Below, piece after piece: positions 1 through 8,036 of a stretch of 64,000 nt of DNA. Made by a program: the position numbers and the translations under genes. Position 1 is the first letter of the stretch, and every line of letters starts with the position of its first letter. The stretch lies in assembly GCA_024742495.1 (NCBI GenBank), contig JANSYJ010000006.1, positions 1-64,000 on the forward strand, in the 5' to 3' direction. The notes beneath the pieces were generated by a model, which saw nothing but the letters and a program-made list of their open reading frames with translations, had not been told where the DNA came from and searched no databases. Origin of the DNA: Bacteroidota bacterium (GTDB lineage: Bacteria > Bacteroidota > Bacteroidia > Flavobacteriales > Schleiferiaceae).

Positions 1-17
1 GTTTTTTTATTCTTTCA

Positions 18-99
18 TTCTTTTTCCTTGGATGCAACCGACGGCTTTAGCCGGAGCTCACGAATTCCTTTGAAAATGAACAAGCCATTCGTAAAAGAA
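18..99. repeat. Interspersed hairpin repeat with enlarged loop
   Basis: TTCTTTT at 18-24 is complementary to AAAAGAA at 93-99. The right arm is followed by CCAAAAAATCATGGCC, which resembles what follows the right arm of the hairpin at 1308-1334. I read both as members of one repeat family of the kind scattered through Bacteroidota intergenic DNA. In this copy the loop is about 68 bases instead of 9 and holds a smaller GGCT/AGCC hairpin, as if something had inserted into it. Confidence 0.4.
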
Positions 100-346
100 C
101 CAAAAAATCATGGCCTGGGTACTTTACTTTTCAAATGTTTGTAGTCTCCTTTTTCGGTGGGCGATCTCCTGCGGAGCTGCCCAACTCAAATAGTCGTCTA
201 CTTCCATTTTAAAAGCGCAGCACCCTAGGGCCGGCAACTACCCAATACTGTTCGTTTTAAATGTTTAAAAAACGGTGCCTTATGCCGATCAAGTAAACTG
301 TAGTTTTAAAGTAATGTCTGTTATACTAAAACGTAATCTCTCTCTC

Positions 347-403
347 AAGGAGCGAAGCGACTGATCTCAGGTCTCACATCTAATAGCGAAGCGGTCTGAG
401 CTC
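347..403 (+). repeat. Partial copy of the AGCGAAGCGGTCTGAGCTC repeat
   Basis: This 57-base stretch matches the last 57 bases or so of the 131-bp repeat at 406-536 and 1616-1746, ending in the same AGCGAAGCGGTCTGAGCTC. It lies directly before the full copy at 406-536, so the two form an imperfect tandem. Confidence 0.7.
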
Positions 404-405
404 TA

Positions 406-536
406 AATAGTATTGAGTCGGATTAGAGAATGATTATTTGGAACCCTAATCAAACTCTTAGCAGTAAATAAATCTAAAAGGGAGCAAAGCGACCGGTCTC
501 ATGTCTAGGTTCTAACAGCGAAGCGGTCTGAGCTCC
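406..536 (+). repeat. 131-bp direct repeat, copy A
   Basis: Aligned by eye with 1616-1746, the two copies match without gaps and with about 17 differences. The core TAATCAAACTCTTAGCAGTA and the end AGCGAAGCGGTCTGAGC are identical. Copy A lies 25 bases beyond the end of the YoeB-like toxin gene and copy B lies upstream of the antitoxin, so the pair brackets the toxin-antitoxin module. No open reading frame is conserved between copies. Confidence 0.75.
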
Positions 537-561
537 AATTCCTTCCCGATAAAAACCAGCC

Positions 562-816
562 CTAATAATGATATCGGCATTGGACTACCCTTAGTTGATT
601 TTCGTATACGCGGTAAACCAGTCTGTGCTCCAAAGTGATCCTCCTCGACCAATAGCCGGCTAGGCTGTGTTTTAATGCTTCCGGAGAACCAATACCTTCA
701 TAGGGATCACGGACAATGTCCCTTAATAAACTATTTATCTTTTTGAGGACTTTTCTGTCATGCGCTTGCCAATAAAGGTAATCCTCCCATCCATTTGCTA
801 AAAAAACGATCTCCAT
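562..816 (-). CDS. yoeB: YoeB/Txe-family mRNA-cleaving toxin
   Basis: An 84-residue RelE-superfamily toxin, the same length as Escherichia coli YoeB. The known YoeB catalytic set is present at the same numbers: E46, R65, H83 and Y84 at the C-terminus, with the family's R-I-T-x-E-H-R-L-V-Y stretch at 59-68. YoeB is a ribosome-dependent endoribonuclease that cuts mRNA in the A site and is held inactive by YefM. The ATG follows directly on the TAG of the antitoxin gene (817-819), so the two are translated together from one mRNA. It looks intact and active. The module sits in repeat-rich DNA, which suggests horizontal acquisition. Confidence 0.93.
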   Translation of the reverse strand: MEIVFLANGWEDYLYWQAHDRKVLKKINSLLRDIVRDPYEGIGSPEALKHSLAGYWSRRITLEHRLVYRVYENQLRVVQCRYHY

Positions 817-1068
817 CTAGTGGATAAGGTCATGGGCTTCAACCTTTCCAGCCTTATCATCTTCTATTGACTTCAACAACCGTTCGGCGTTTTTGGGACT
901 TCGCAAAAGGTGAAAGGTCTCTTGCATGCTGTTATACTCGCTTTTGCTCATCAAAACCATGTCGTTGCCTTTTGGACGGGAAATGAACAATGGCTTACCC
1001 AACTTTAGCACCTTTTCAAAATAGGCTTTCATATTGCGTCTGAAGTCCGTTAATGTGGTTACTTCCAT
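817..1068 (-). CDS. yefM: YefM/Phd-family antitoxin
   Basis: An 83-residue antitoxin of the Phd/YefM fold. The N-terminus (M-E-V-T-T-L-T-D-F-R) is the typical start of the DNA-binding domain, with the fold's usual I/V-S-R-P-K and L-M-S-K-S-E-Y stretches at about 29-47. The charged C-terminal third (about 55-83) would wrap the toxin. It neutralises YoeB and, alone or with the toxin, represses its own promoter; a fitting operator lies upstream at 1104-1119. It is the first gene of the pair, as is usual for type II systems. Confidence 0.92.
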   Translation of the reverse strand: MEVTTLTDFRRNMKAYFEKVLKLGKPLFISRPKGNDMVLMSKSEYNSMQETFHLLRSPKNAERLLKSIEDDKAGKVEAHDLIH

Positions 1069-1088
1069 TGCTATTTATCATTTTTTTT

Positions 1089-1119
1089 CAAAGATATCAA
1101 AATGTACATGATGATGTAC
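1089..1119 (-). promoter_or_regulatory. yefM promoter -7 box and palindromic operator
   Basis: On the minus strand TATCTTTG (1089-1096) fits the Bacteroidota -7 consensus TAnnTTTG, about 20 bases before the antitoxin ATG. Just upstream is an inverted repeat GTACAT-N4-ATGTAC (1104-1119), whose left part reads TGTACA (1103-1108). The E. coli YefM-YoeB operator is built on TGTACA cores, so autoregulation by the complex is likely. The operator sits between the -7 box and the -33 region, where binding would block polymerase. Confidence 0.7.
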
Positions 1120-1270
1120 TTAAACGCTTTTTAAACGCTTTCTTAAAGGCTAGCATTTCTTTGCATGTGCTTTTGAATACATATCTGAAAATGACGTTCT
1201 GAGTTTCTAGCACCAAGAATAGCTTAGGGTGAGAAGGTTTGCGCAGACATGCTTAGCTTTTCGAAGCATA

Positions 1271-1299
1271 AGATCTAATATCTAACAGCGAAGCGGTCT
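1271..1299 (+). repeat. Fragment of the interspersed repeat
   Basis: These 29 bases match the corresponding part of repeat copy B almost exactly (CTAATATCTAACAGCGAAGC core), then diverge directly before the hairpin repeat at 1308. It looks like a truncated copy joined to a different repeat. Confidence 0.6.
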
Positions 1300-1307
1300 T
1301 TCTCCCC

Positions 1308-1334
1308 CTACTTTTTGCATTGCCCAAAAAGTAG
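1308..1334. repeat. Hairpin repeat CTACTTTTT/AAAAAGTAG
   Basis: A perfect 9-bp stem, CTACTTTTT (1308-1316) and AAAAAGTAG (1326-1334), with a 9-base loop, followed by GCAAAAACGCTAGGCC. This layout is familiar from intergenic repeats of many Bacteroidota genomes (recalled, not searched). No gene ends close enough for it to be a clear terminator. Confidence 0.55.
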
Positions 1335-1615
1335 GCAAAAACGCTAGGCCCCTGAAAAGGCAATTCTGCGGTCCAACCTTCGGTTTGCCCACAGACCATC
1401 GACTCTTGGGCCGGGCCAGCACGAATGAAGATTTCGTTAAAATCCCATTCAATTTTAATAGCTCCTTTTTATCCTAAGGGCTGCCCTGCGAGCGATTATT
1501 GCTGCTCAGTGGCCCTTTCACTCCGTAGTGCTGTCTGTTGCTTGTAGTAGAAATTCGTTAGAACGATTCAGGTAAAACTTAAATAGCGATCCAATATTGA
1601 AATTGGTTCCCACCA

Positions 1616-1746
1616 AATAGAATTGAGTTCGATTGGATAATGATTGGTTGCAACCATAATCAAACTCTTAGCAGTAAATAAGTCTAAAAGGGAGCAAAGC
1701 GACTGCTCTCACGTCTAATATCTAACAGCGAAGCGGTCTGAGCCCC
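1616..1746 (+). repeat. 131-bp direct repeat, copy B
   Basis: The partner of copy A at 406-536, in the same orientation, with about 17 differences and no gaps. It ends five bases before the folD stop codon. Together the copies enclose about 1.08 kb with the yefM-yoeB pair. Confidence 0.75.
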
Positions 1747-1750
1747 CCCC

Positions 1751-2626
1751 TTACATCTTATGGCGCACCGCCATCAAAGTATTTTTTAGCAGACTAACAC
1801 GAGTCATAGGGCCTACGCCACCTGGAACTGGGGTAATATAGCTTGCTTTCTCCTTAACGGTATCAAACTCTATATCGCCCACTAAACGATGTCCCGACTT
1901 TTTAGATTTGTCTACCACCCGAGTGGTACCAACATCAATAATTACCACGCCCTCTTTAACCATCTCTCCAGTAATGAAGTTTGGTTTACCCAATGCGGCG
2001 ATAATAATATCGGCCTCACCTAATATCTCCTTCAAGTTATTGGTGCGACTATGACACAAGGTTACAGTTGCATTGCCAGGGTAGTGATTTCTACCCATTA
2101 AAATACTGGCGGGAAGGCCAACAATATGTGATCTTCCTACTACCACACAATGCTTGCCTCCGGTTTCAATATTATAGCGATCTAGTAAATCCATTATCCC
2201 CATTGGGGTGGCCGGAACATAAGAGGGTAAATTAAGCGCCATCTTTCCCAAATTCATGGGATGAAAACCATCCACATCCTTTTCAGGGTCTATGGCCATT
2301 AGCACTTTCTGCTCATTGATATGCCTAGGTAAAGGTAGCTGAACTATAAAGCCATCTACATCAGTATCATCATTTAAGCGCTGCACTTCTTCCAGCAATT
2401 CCTTTTCGGTAATGGTCTCCGATAATTTAACCAAGCTGGATTTATAACCTACTTCCTCGCAATCGCGAATTTTGGCATTTACATAAGTAACACTAGCGCC
2501 ATTATTACCCACCAATACGGCGGCCAAATGCGGTGTCTTTCCGCCTTTAGCCTTAATTACTTTTACTTCTTCCGCGATTTCGTTGCGGATTTCTTGAGAG
2601 GTTTTCTTGCCGTCGATAAGAATCAT
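1751..2626 (-). CDS. folD: FolD, methylene-THF dehydrogenase/cyclohydrolase
   Basis: A bifunctional cytosolic enzyme of one-carbon metabolism: NADP-dependent oxidation of 5,10-methylene-tetrahydrofolate and hydrolysis of the methenyl product to 10-formyl-THF, which PurH (61922-63430) uses. The 291-residue length is normal. The catalytic Tyr-x-x-x-Lys is Y48...K52, followed by V-Q-L-P-L-P near 95, P-E-K-D-V-D-G-F-H near 115, a G-R-S-H-I-V-G-L-P dinucleotide motif and [10 protein letters not shown] near the C-terminus. The frame is open 17 codons further upstream (to 2677), but family alignment places the start at the ATG giving M-I-L-I-D-G-K. Confidence 0.96.
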   Translation of the reverse strand: MILIDGKKTSQEIRNEIAEEVKVIKAKGGKTPHLAAVLVGNNGASVTYVNAKIRDCEEVGYKSSLVKLSETITEKELLEEVQRLNDDTDVDGFIVQLPLPRHINEQKVLMAIDPEKDVDGFHPMNLGKMALNLPSYVPATPMGIMDLLDRYNIETGGKHCVVVGRSHIVGLPASILMGRNHYPGNATVTLCHSRTNNLKEILGEADIIIAALGKPNFITGEMVKEGVVIIDVGTTRVVDKSKKSGHRLVGDIEFDTVKEKASYITPVPGGVGPMTRVSLLKNTLMAVRHKM

Positions 2627-2680
2627 GATGCTGCTTTTAAATCGCTGCGAATTTAAAACATCAGAACGGCATAACAAGCT

Positions 2681-2917
2681 TTAACGACCGCCTCTTCTAA
2701 GCGCTCTTCCGGTTCCGATTAAAATAGCGGGAATAACTAAATGTAAGACCCAATACAAAAGAGTATCCATGTGTCCTTTCATGTTAAACTCATCGGGATC
2801 AGCCTGATAGGCCTTCCACATTTTGGGTGCTTCCTCGATTATCGTCGGTGAGATGTAGATCAAATGAATTAAGATCGCTACCGAAATAAGAATAATTAAA
2901 GTCCCTAGTAATTTCAT
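2681..2917 (-). CDS. Small two-helix membrane protein
   Basis: A 78-residue protein not recognised as a named family. A first hydrophobic helix spans about residues 3-25 and a second about 53-68; between them is a soluble, acidic loop, and the C-terminus is Arg/Gly-rich (R-A-L-R-R-G-G-R), which should face the cytoplasm. It lies between ffh and folD on the same strand, about 54 bases upstream of the chosen folD start, so it may share a transcript with folD. On the minus strand TATTTTCG (2945-2952) resembles a -7 promoter box. Function unknown. Confidence 0.7.
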   Translation of the reverse strand: MKLLGTLIILISVAILIHLIYISPTIIEEAPKMWKAYQADPDEFNMKGHMDTLLYWVLHLVIPAILIGTGRALRRGGR

Positions 2918-2989
2918 TCCCCGCTTATTATTTAATATTCAGCACGAAAATAGTTAATCGGCCGCGAACGGATTTTCCTTGCTTTAAAA

Positions 2990-4342
2990 TTACATCGGAC
3001 GTGGACCGCCACCGCCCATGCCTTTCATCATATTGGCCATTCCACGACGACCGCCTGCTCCTTGCATCATTTTCATCATCTTACTCATTTCACCAAATTG
3101 CTTCATGAGTTGATTTACTTCTTGAATGCCTTTACCAGAACCGGCTGCAATGCGCTTGCGACGGGAGCCATTGATTAACTTAGGATTCGCCCTTTCTTCA
3201 GCGGTCATCGATTGAATAATCGCTTCCACGCCTTTAAAAGCATCATCATCCAAGTCAACATTTTTCATCATTTTACCCATACCCGGTATCATACCCATCA
3301 AATCCTTCATGTTACCCATCTTTCGGATTTGATTAATTTGACCTAGAAAGTCATCAAAATCAAATTGATTCTTGGCAATTTTCTTTTGAACCCTGCGGGC
3401 TTCATCTTCATCAAACTGCTCTTGGGCACGCTCCACCAAAGACACCACATCACCCATGCCCAAAATACGGTCGGCCATCCTTTCGGGATGAAACACATCT
3501 AAGGCATCCATCTTTTCGCCAGTACCAATAAACTTAATTGGTTTTTCAACTACCGAACGAATGGTTAGGGCCGCACCACCGCGGGTATCACCATCTAACT
3601 TAGTTAAGATCACACCATTGTAATCCAATACCTCATTAAAGGCCTTGGCGGTATTAACCGCATCCTGACCAGTCATGGCATCCACCACAAATAAAGTTTC
3701 CTGTGGTTTTACCGCTTGGTGGATATTGCGGATTTCGGTCATCATATCCTGATCAATCGCTAAACGACCAGCGGTATCAATAATAACCACATTATGCCCA
3801 TTCTCCTTGGCATGCGCCATGGCCTTTTGTGCAATATCAACTGGGTTTTTATTTTCCTTGTCAGAAAATACATCTACCCCAATCTGATCTCCTACAACGT
3901 GCAATTGATCAATTGCTGCCGGACGGTAAACATCACCTGCAACTAATAAAACTTTGCGGGTTTTCTTACGCTTTAAATAGTTAGCCAACTTTCCAGAGTG
4001 GGTGGTTTTACCCGAACCCTGCAAACCGGCCATTAAAATTACCGATGGCTTCTCATTAATATTGAGTTCACTGGCACTGCCGCCCATTAAACGGGCCATT
4101 TCATCGCGAACAGCCTTAGTTAAAACTTGGCCCGGCTTTAAGCTGGTAAGTACGTCATCACCTAAAGCTTTTTCCTTTACCGTATTGGTGAAATCCTTCG
4201 CAATCTTGAAACTCACATCCGCATCCACTAAGGCGCGACGAATTTCTTTTAGCGTTTCTGCAACATTAACTTCCGAAATTTGGCCATGTCCTTTTAGGAC
4301 GTGAAAGGCCTTCTCTAATTTATCCTGAAGATTATCAAACAT
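2990..4342 (-). CDS. ffh: Ffh, signal recognition particle GTPase
   Basis: The protein subunit of the signal recognition particle, which binds signal sequences at the ribosome and delivers them to FtsY at the membrane. All parts are present in 450 residues: N domain (1-95), GTPase domain with G-L-Q-G-S-G-K-T-T at 106-114, D-T-A-G-R at 189-193 and T-K-L-D-G-D at 247-252, and a methionine-rich M domain from about 325 with the S-R-R-K-R-I-A-x-G-S-G RNA-binding motif. The C-terminus is a Met/Gly-rich tail. The start is supported by a promoter box 22 bases upstream. The SRP RNA gene was not seen nearby. Confidence 0.97.
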   Translation of the reverse strand: MFDNLQDKLEKAFHVLKGHGQISEVNVAETLKEIRRALVDADVSFKIAKDFTNTVKEKALGDDVLTSLKPGQVLTKAVRDEMARLMGGSASELNINEKPSVILMAGLQGSGKTTHSGKLANYLKRKKTRKVLLVAGDVYRPAAIDQLHVVGDQIGVDVFSDKENKNPVDIAQKAMAHAKENGHNVVIIDTAGRLAIDQDMMTEIRNIHQAVKPQETLFVVDAMTGQDAVNTAKAFNEVLDYNGVILTKLDGDTRGGAALTIRSVVEKPIKFIGTGEKMDALDVFHPERMADRILGMGDVVSLVERAQEQFDEDEARRVQKKIAKNQFDFDDFLGQINQIRKMGNMKDLMGMIPGMGKMMKNVDLDDDAFKGVEAIIQSMTAEERANPKLINGSRRKRIAAGSGKGIQEVNQLMKQFGEMSKMMKMMQGAGGRRGMANMMKGMGGGGPRPM

Positions 4343-4363
4343 ATCATCTATTCAAAAGGGTGG

Positions 4364-4371
4364 CAAATTTA
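4364..4371 (-). promoter_or_regulatory. -7 promoter box of ffh
   Basis: TAAATTTG on the minus strand is a perfect match to the Bacteroidota TAnnTTTG box. It predicts a transcript start near 4359 and a leader of about 17 bases before the ffh ATG. No clear -33 element was seen. Confidence 0.55.
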
Positions 4372-4390
4372 AGAAAAGCATTTTCCTTAA

Positions 4391-6169
4391 TTACATGCGC
4401 TCTGGCACCCCAATTCCTAATAGCTGCATGGCATTTTTAATGACTGCCGCCGTTTTTTTACTTAAATCAATTCGGAAGGCTACCGCCGCTAAATCACTAT
4501 CATTTAATATGCTAACCTGTTGATAAAAAGCATTGTACTGCTTCACAAGGTCATAGCAATAATTGGCAATTAAACTCGGTGCCTTATCATTAGCCGCTTC
4601 CAGCACAATTTCTGGGAAGCTCAATATGCCTTTAATAAGGTCGCGCTCCTGACTAATCATATCCTTATAAATACCATCGGCGCCAAGCCCCATCTCTTCC
4701 GCTTTGCGCAATAATGATCTAATCCTTGCGTGGGTATATTGAATAAAGGGACCGGTATTTCCCTGAAAATCTACCGACTCCTCCGGGTTAAATAACATAC
4801 GCTTCTTTGGGTCTACCTTCAACATAAAGTATTTCAAAGCACCCATGCCAATCGTATGGTATAATTGGTCTTTTTCGCTTTCGCTGATGCCATCCGTTTT
4901 CCCTAGTTCCTCAGAAATCCTTTGAGCAGTGCTCTTCATCTCTGTCATCAAATCGTCGGCATCCACCACAGTTCCTTCTCGGGATTTCATCTTACCAGAA
5001 GGTAAGTCCACCATGCCATAGCTCAAATGATAAAGCTTTTCGGCCCATTTATAGCCTAGCTTTTTCAGGATGGCAAAAAGGACTTTAAAATGGTGATCCT
5101 GCTCATTTCCCACGGTGTAGATCATGCCATCAATGCCAAAATCCTCATAACGCTGAATGGCAGTACCGATGTCTTGGGTCATGTAAACGCTGGTTCCATC
5201 TCGGCGCAGCAATAGCTTTTCCCCCAATTTCTCCGCTTCCAAATCGCACCAAACGGATTGATCCTCTTTCTGATAAAAGATGCCCCTTTCAAGACCTTCT
5301 TCCACCACCTTTTTTCCTAAAATATAGGTTTCGCTTTCATAGTAGTTCTTATCGAAACCCACGCCTAAGCGATCATAAGTTGCATTAAAACCTGCATAAA
5401 CCCAGCTGTTCATGGTTTCCCATAATCCTACGGTTTCGGCATCTCCTTGCTCCCACTTTAATAAGGTAGCCCGAGCTTGCTGTAAAATTGGCGCTTCTTC
5501 CTTTGCTTCTTCCTCCGTTTTACCGTCGGCAATCAACGCGGCCATTTCTTGCTTGTAGGCCTTATCGAACTCCACATAGTATTTCCCCACTAAGTGATCG
5601 CCCTTTAGGCCGCTGCTTTCCGGAGTTTCACCATTAGCAAACTTGCTCCAGGCCACCATGCTTTTGCAAATGTGAATACCGCGGTCATTAATAATTTGAA
5701 CCTTCTTGACCTGCTTTCCGGCGAAAGCCAAAATATTGGAAACCGAATAGCCTAAAAGTATATTACGGATATGCCCCAGGTGCAATGGCTTATTGGTATT
5801 TGGCGAGGAATACTCCACCAAAATCGTTTCCTCTTCCATTGCTTTTGAACCGTAGTGCTCCAAATCTTGAATGCCATGCAAACAAGCCCGCCAGTAATCG
5901 TCGCTAATTTCCAGATTTAAAAAGCCCTTAATCACATTAAAGGATCTAATTTCTGCCATGCGCTCTTGCAGCTGAATTCCAATTTCCTCAGCTGTTGCTT
6001 CTGGCTTTTTTCGACTTGCGCGTAAATAAGGAAATACCACCAAGGTAAGATCCCCTTCAAATTCCTTACGGGTGGCTTGAATATCGATTGGCGCTCCTTC
6101 TAACTGATAGAGGTCCTTTAAAATTTCCGCTAAGCTCTTACTTATACGGAGATTAATATCGTGTTGCAT
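4391..6169 (-). CDS. argS: ArgS, arginyl-tRNA synthetase
   Basis: A class I synthetase that charges tRNA-Arg. The 592 residues include the N-terminal tRNA-recognition domain (about 1-110), the HIGH signature as H-L-G-H at 130-133 inside P-N-T-N-K-P-L-H-L-G-H, the K-M-S-K region written here as G-K-M-K-S-R-E-G-T, and the C-terminal anticodon-binding helices ending in A-M-Q-L-L-G-I-G-V-P-E-R-M. The ATG overlaps the TAA stop of the arginase gene by one base (TAATG), so the two are likely translationally coupled. Intact. Confidence 0.97.
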   Translation of the reverse strand: MQHDINLRISKSLAEILKDLYQLEGAPIDIQATRKEFEGDLTLVVFPYLRASRKKPEATAEEIGIQLQERMAEIRSFNVIKGFLNLEISDDYWRACLHGIQDLEHYGSKAMEEETILVEYSSPNTNKPLHLGHIRNILLGYSVSNILAFAGKQVKKVQIINDRGIHICKSMVAWSKFANGETPESSGLKGDHLVGKYYVEFDKAYKQEMAALIADGKTEEEAKEEAPILQQARATLLKWEQGDAETVGLWETMNSWVYAGFNATYDRLGVGFDKNYYESETYILGKKVVEEGLERGIFYQKEDQSVWCDLEAEKLGEKLLLRRDGTSVYMTQDIGTAIQRYEDFGIDGMIYTVGNEQDHHFKVLFAILKKLGYKWAEKLYHLSYGMVDLPSGKMKSREGTVVDADDLMTEMKSTAQRISEELGKTDGISESEKDQLYHTIGMGALKYFMLKVDPKKRMLFNPEESVDFQGNTGPFIQYTHARIRSLLRKAEEMGLGADGIYKDMISQERDLIKGILSFPEIVLEAANDKAPSLIANYCYDLVKQYNAFYQQVSILNDSDLAAVAFRIDLSKKTAAVIKNAMQLLGIGVPERM

Positions 6170-7122
6170 TAGGCTTTTTCTTGAGCTTCTAATTGTTCGT
6201 AAACGGGTTTAAAAATGCGAAAGGCCGCTTCGGCCATGGCATTACCTTTATCGTCAAGCAGTGGGTTGATCTCTACGATTTCGAAACAGCAAAATCGTGG
6301 ATCTTTTAAAAGGTTCTGTAATATGCTTAAGGCTTCCGGTTCACTAAATCCGCCATCAACTGGTGTTCCCGTACCTCGGCTAACGCTGGGGTCCATGGAA
6401 TCTACGTCGAAGGATAGATACAGAATATCGCAATCTTTAAGGTAATCGAGGCTTTCGGTGCATACCACATCAATTCCTTTTTCCCGCACTTCTTCTACAG
6501 TATGATTCGGAATATCATACTTTTCTAAAAGCGATTCTTCGGGAACCTCGGTACTGCGAACGCCAATAAAAACAATGTCCTCGGGCAATACTCTTTGATT
6601 GGAACCCTTCATCACATTCCAATGCCAAATGGTCTCTTGTTCCGGTTGGTTGTTCTGGCATTCTAAATTATCCTCATGAATGGCCGTTGCTAGTGGCATG
6701 CCGTGTACATTGCCACTGGGACTGGTGTAAGGACTGTGTAAATCCGCATGGGCATCTACCCAAATAACTCCTAAACGCTTGTTTGGATAAGCCTTTTTAA
6801 TTCCCGCGATCGTACCACCAGCACTACTGTGGTCGCCAGCCACCACAACCGGAAATTGATTTTGCTTTAAGGTGGAGCTTACCGAATTTTCAATCCGCGA
6901 ATACATTTCAGCAATCCCGTCTAATCGTTTAGCATAAGCCATTTCCGTTTCTTCATACAAACGATGATTCACCGTTTCAAGGCGAACTTCGGCGTGACGA
7001 AGGAAGAAACTTCGATCAATCTGTAAGCTTGCAATTTGCATGGCATCTAATCCTAAAGAAGCGCCTCGTGTGCCCGCTCCTAATTCAGATGTAACGCCAA
7101 TTATCTGTAATTCCCTAGACAT
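6169..7122 (-). CDS. rocF: Arginase (ureohydrolase family)
   Basis: Hydrolyses L-arginine to ornithine and urea. The binuclear manganese ligands are recognisable: G-D-H-S-S-A-G-G, D-A-H-A-D-L-H, and S-F-D-V-D-S-M-D-P followed by G-T-G-T-P-V-D-G-G. This pattern fits arginase better than agmatinase or formimidoylglutamase, though substrate is inferred. The frame is open to a TTG at 7146, but that codon lies inside the promoter's -7 box (7144-7151); the ATG at 7122 (M-S-R-E-L-Q-I-I-G) is therefore the start, giving 317 residues. It is followed by argS with a one-base overlap, putting an arginine-consuming and an arginine-activating enzyme on one mRNA. Confidence 0.9.
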   Translation of the reverse strand: MSRELQIIGVTSELGAGTRGASLGLDAMQIASLQIDRSFFLRHAEVRLETVNHRLYEETEMAYAKRLDGIAEMYSRIENSVSSTLKQNQFPVVVAGDHSSAGGTIAGIKKAYPNKRLGVIWVDAHADLHSPYTSPSGNVHGMPLATAIHEDNLECQNNQPEQETIWHWNVMKGSNQRVLPEDIVFIGVRSTEVPEESLLEKYDIPNHTVEEVREKGIDVVCTESLDYLKDCDILYLSFDVDSMDPSVSRGTGTPVDGGFSEPEALSILQNLLKDPRFCCFEIVEINPLLDDKGNAMAEAAFRIFKPVYEQLEAQEKA

Positions 7123-7143
7123 GTTCTGCTTTTTTGAGTGCCG

Positions 7144-7151
7144 CAAAATTA
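7144..7151 (-). promoter_or_regulatory. -7 promoter box of the arginase-argS operon
   Basis: TAATTTTG on the minus strand matches TAnnTTTG perfectly. The expected transcript start near 7139 lies before the ATG at 7122 but after the possible TTG start at 7146, so the box decides the start codon. Confidence 0.6.
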
Positions 7152-7412
7152 GGGAAAGGAATTGAGGCTGAGGCGGCCCATTAATGGCAACTTTCAGAAT
7201 CTTTAATTGATAAAAGTTCGCAACGGCAGATTATAACTTTCACTCAATTATTATTATTTGATGCCAATGGGATTAGAATGGAGTACGAAGCTTCCTTTAG
7301 TCTAAGTCTTTTTTCGATAAAGTGACAAAAACCTTCGATTAAGGGTAAACACCTTCATTTCGCAAAGGCTTTAGACCTTTAATCTCTTAACTTCGCTCTA
7401 CACGATTACAGC

Positions 7413-8036
7413 ATGAAGGCCCCAGAACGAGAAGCCCATTGGCAAAACATTTATCAAACTAAAGACAGCCAACAGGTGAGTTGGTACCAAGTAAAACCTG
7501 AGGCTTCCCTCGAATGGATTGCATCCCTAAAGCTCGAAAAGGAAGATGCGATTTTAGACGTGGGTGCAGGAGATAGTCGGCTCGCAGATTTCCTTTTGGA
7601 TGAAGGCTATCAAAACCTCAGGCTTTTAGATATTTCCGAAGAAGCCCTGAAATTAGCTCAGCATCGCTTAAAGGAAAAAGCGGAGTTAGCTCAGTGGTTC
7701 AATAGCGATATTTTAGATTTCAAATCTCAGCAAGACTATAAGCTTTGGCACGATAGAGCCGCCTTTCATTTTTTAAGGGATGATGCCGCTATTCAAAAGT
7801 ATGTGCAAATAGCAGCTGATAGCATCATGGACAAGGGCTACCTAATTTTGGCGACTTTTTCCAATAATGGACCGCTAAAATGCAGCGGACTGGAAATTCA
7901 ACGCTACGACGAACTCCAACTGGTAGATCGATTTAATCAGCACTTTGAATTACTCGACCATCAACGGGTTCAGCATCAAACCCCTAGCGGAGGAACACAA
8001 GAGTTTTTATACGCTCTCTTTCAAAGGAATGCCTAA
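7413..8036 (+). CDS. Class I SAM-dependent methyltransferase
   Basis: A 207-residue Rossmann-fold methyltransferase. SAM-binding motif I is L-D-V-G-A-G-D-S-R at 48-56, followed by L-L-D-I-S near 81. W-H-D-R-A-A-F-H-F-L near 112-121 occupies the position that reads W-H-D-R-A-x-F-H-F-L in this subfamily of small cytosolic methyltransferases. The substrate is unknown. TAACTTCG at 7388-7395 resembles a -7 box and would give a short leader. Its stop codon overlaps by three bases the stop of the convergent gene on the other strand. Confidence 0.85.
   Translation: MKAPEREAHWQNIYQTKDSQQVSWYQVKPEASLEWIASLKLEKEDAILDVGAGDSRLADFLLDEGYQNLRLLDISEEALKLAQHRLKEKAELAQWFNSDILDFKSQQDYKLWHDRAAFHFLRDDAAIQKYVQIAADSIMDKGYLILATFSNNGPLKCSGLEIQRYDELQLVDRFNQHFELLDHQRVQHQTPSGGTQEFLYALFQRNA

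Larger units (their letters stand above)
1..561. other. Gene-free repeat-rich stretch
   Basis: No open reading frame with a recognisable protein was found here. The stretch carries a long-armed hairpin (18-99), an imperfect hairpin around 158-184, and the first copies of an interspersed repeat (347-403 and 406-536). The base composition looks like that of the intergenic DNA at 1069-1750, with which it shares its repeats. Confidence 0.6.
1069..1750. other. Gene-free stretch between antitoxin and folD
   Basis: Apart from the antitoxin promoter at its left end, I see no gene. It contains a fragment of the interspersed repeat (1271-1299), the hairpin repeat at 1308-1334, GC-rich sequence at about 1335-1545 without a long reading frame, and full repeat copy B (1616-1746). 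A run of eight C at 1743-1750 touches the folD stop codon. Confidence 0.6.

Noticed and set aside
406-1746. Direct repeats as integron attC sites
   Set aside because: ATCTAAC in copy B resembles an RYYYAAC core, but copy A does not, no matching GTTRRRY core or attC-like folding pair was found and no integrase is present.
1743-1750. C8 tract as a phase-variation switch for folD
   Set aside because: It lies outside the coding sequence, just after the stop codon, so length changes would not alter the protein.
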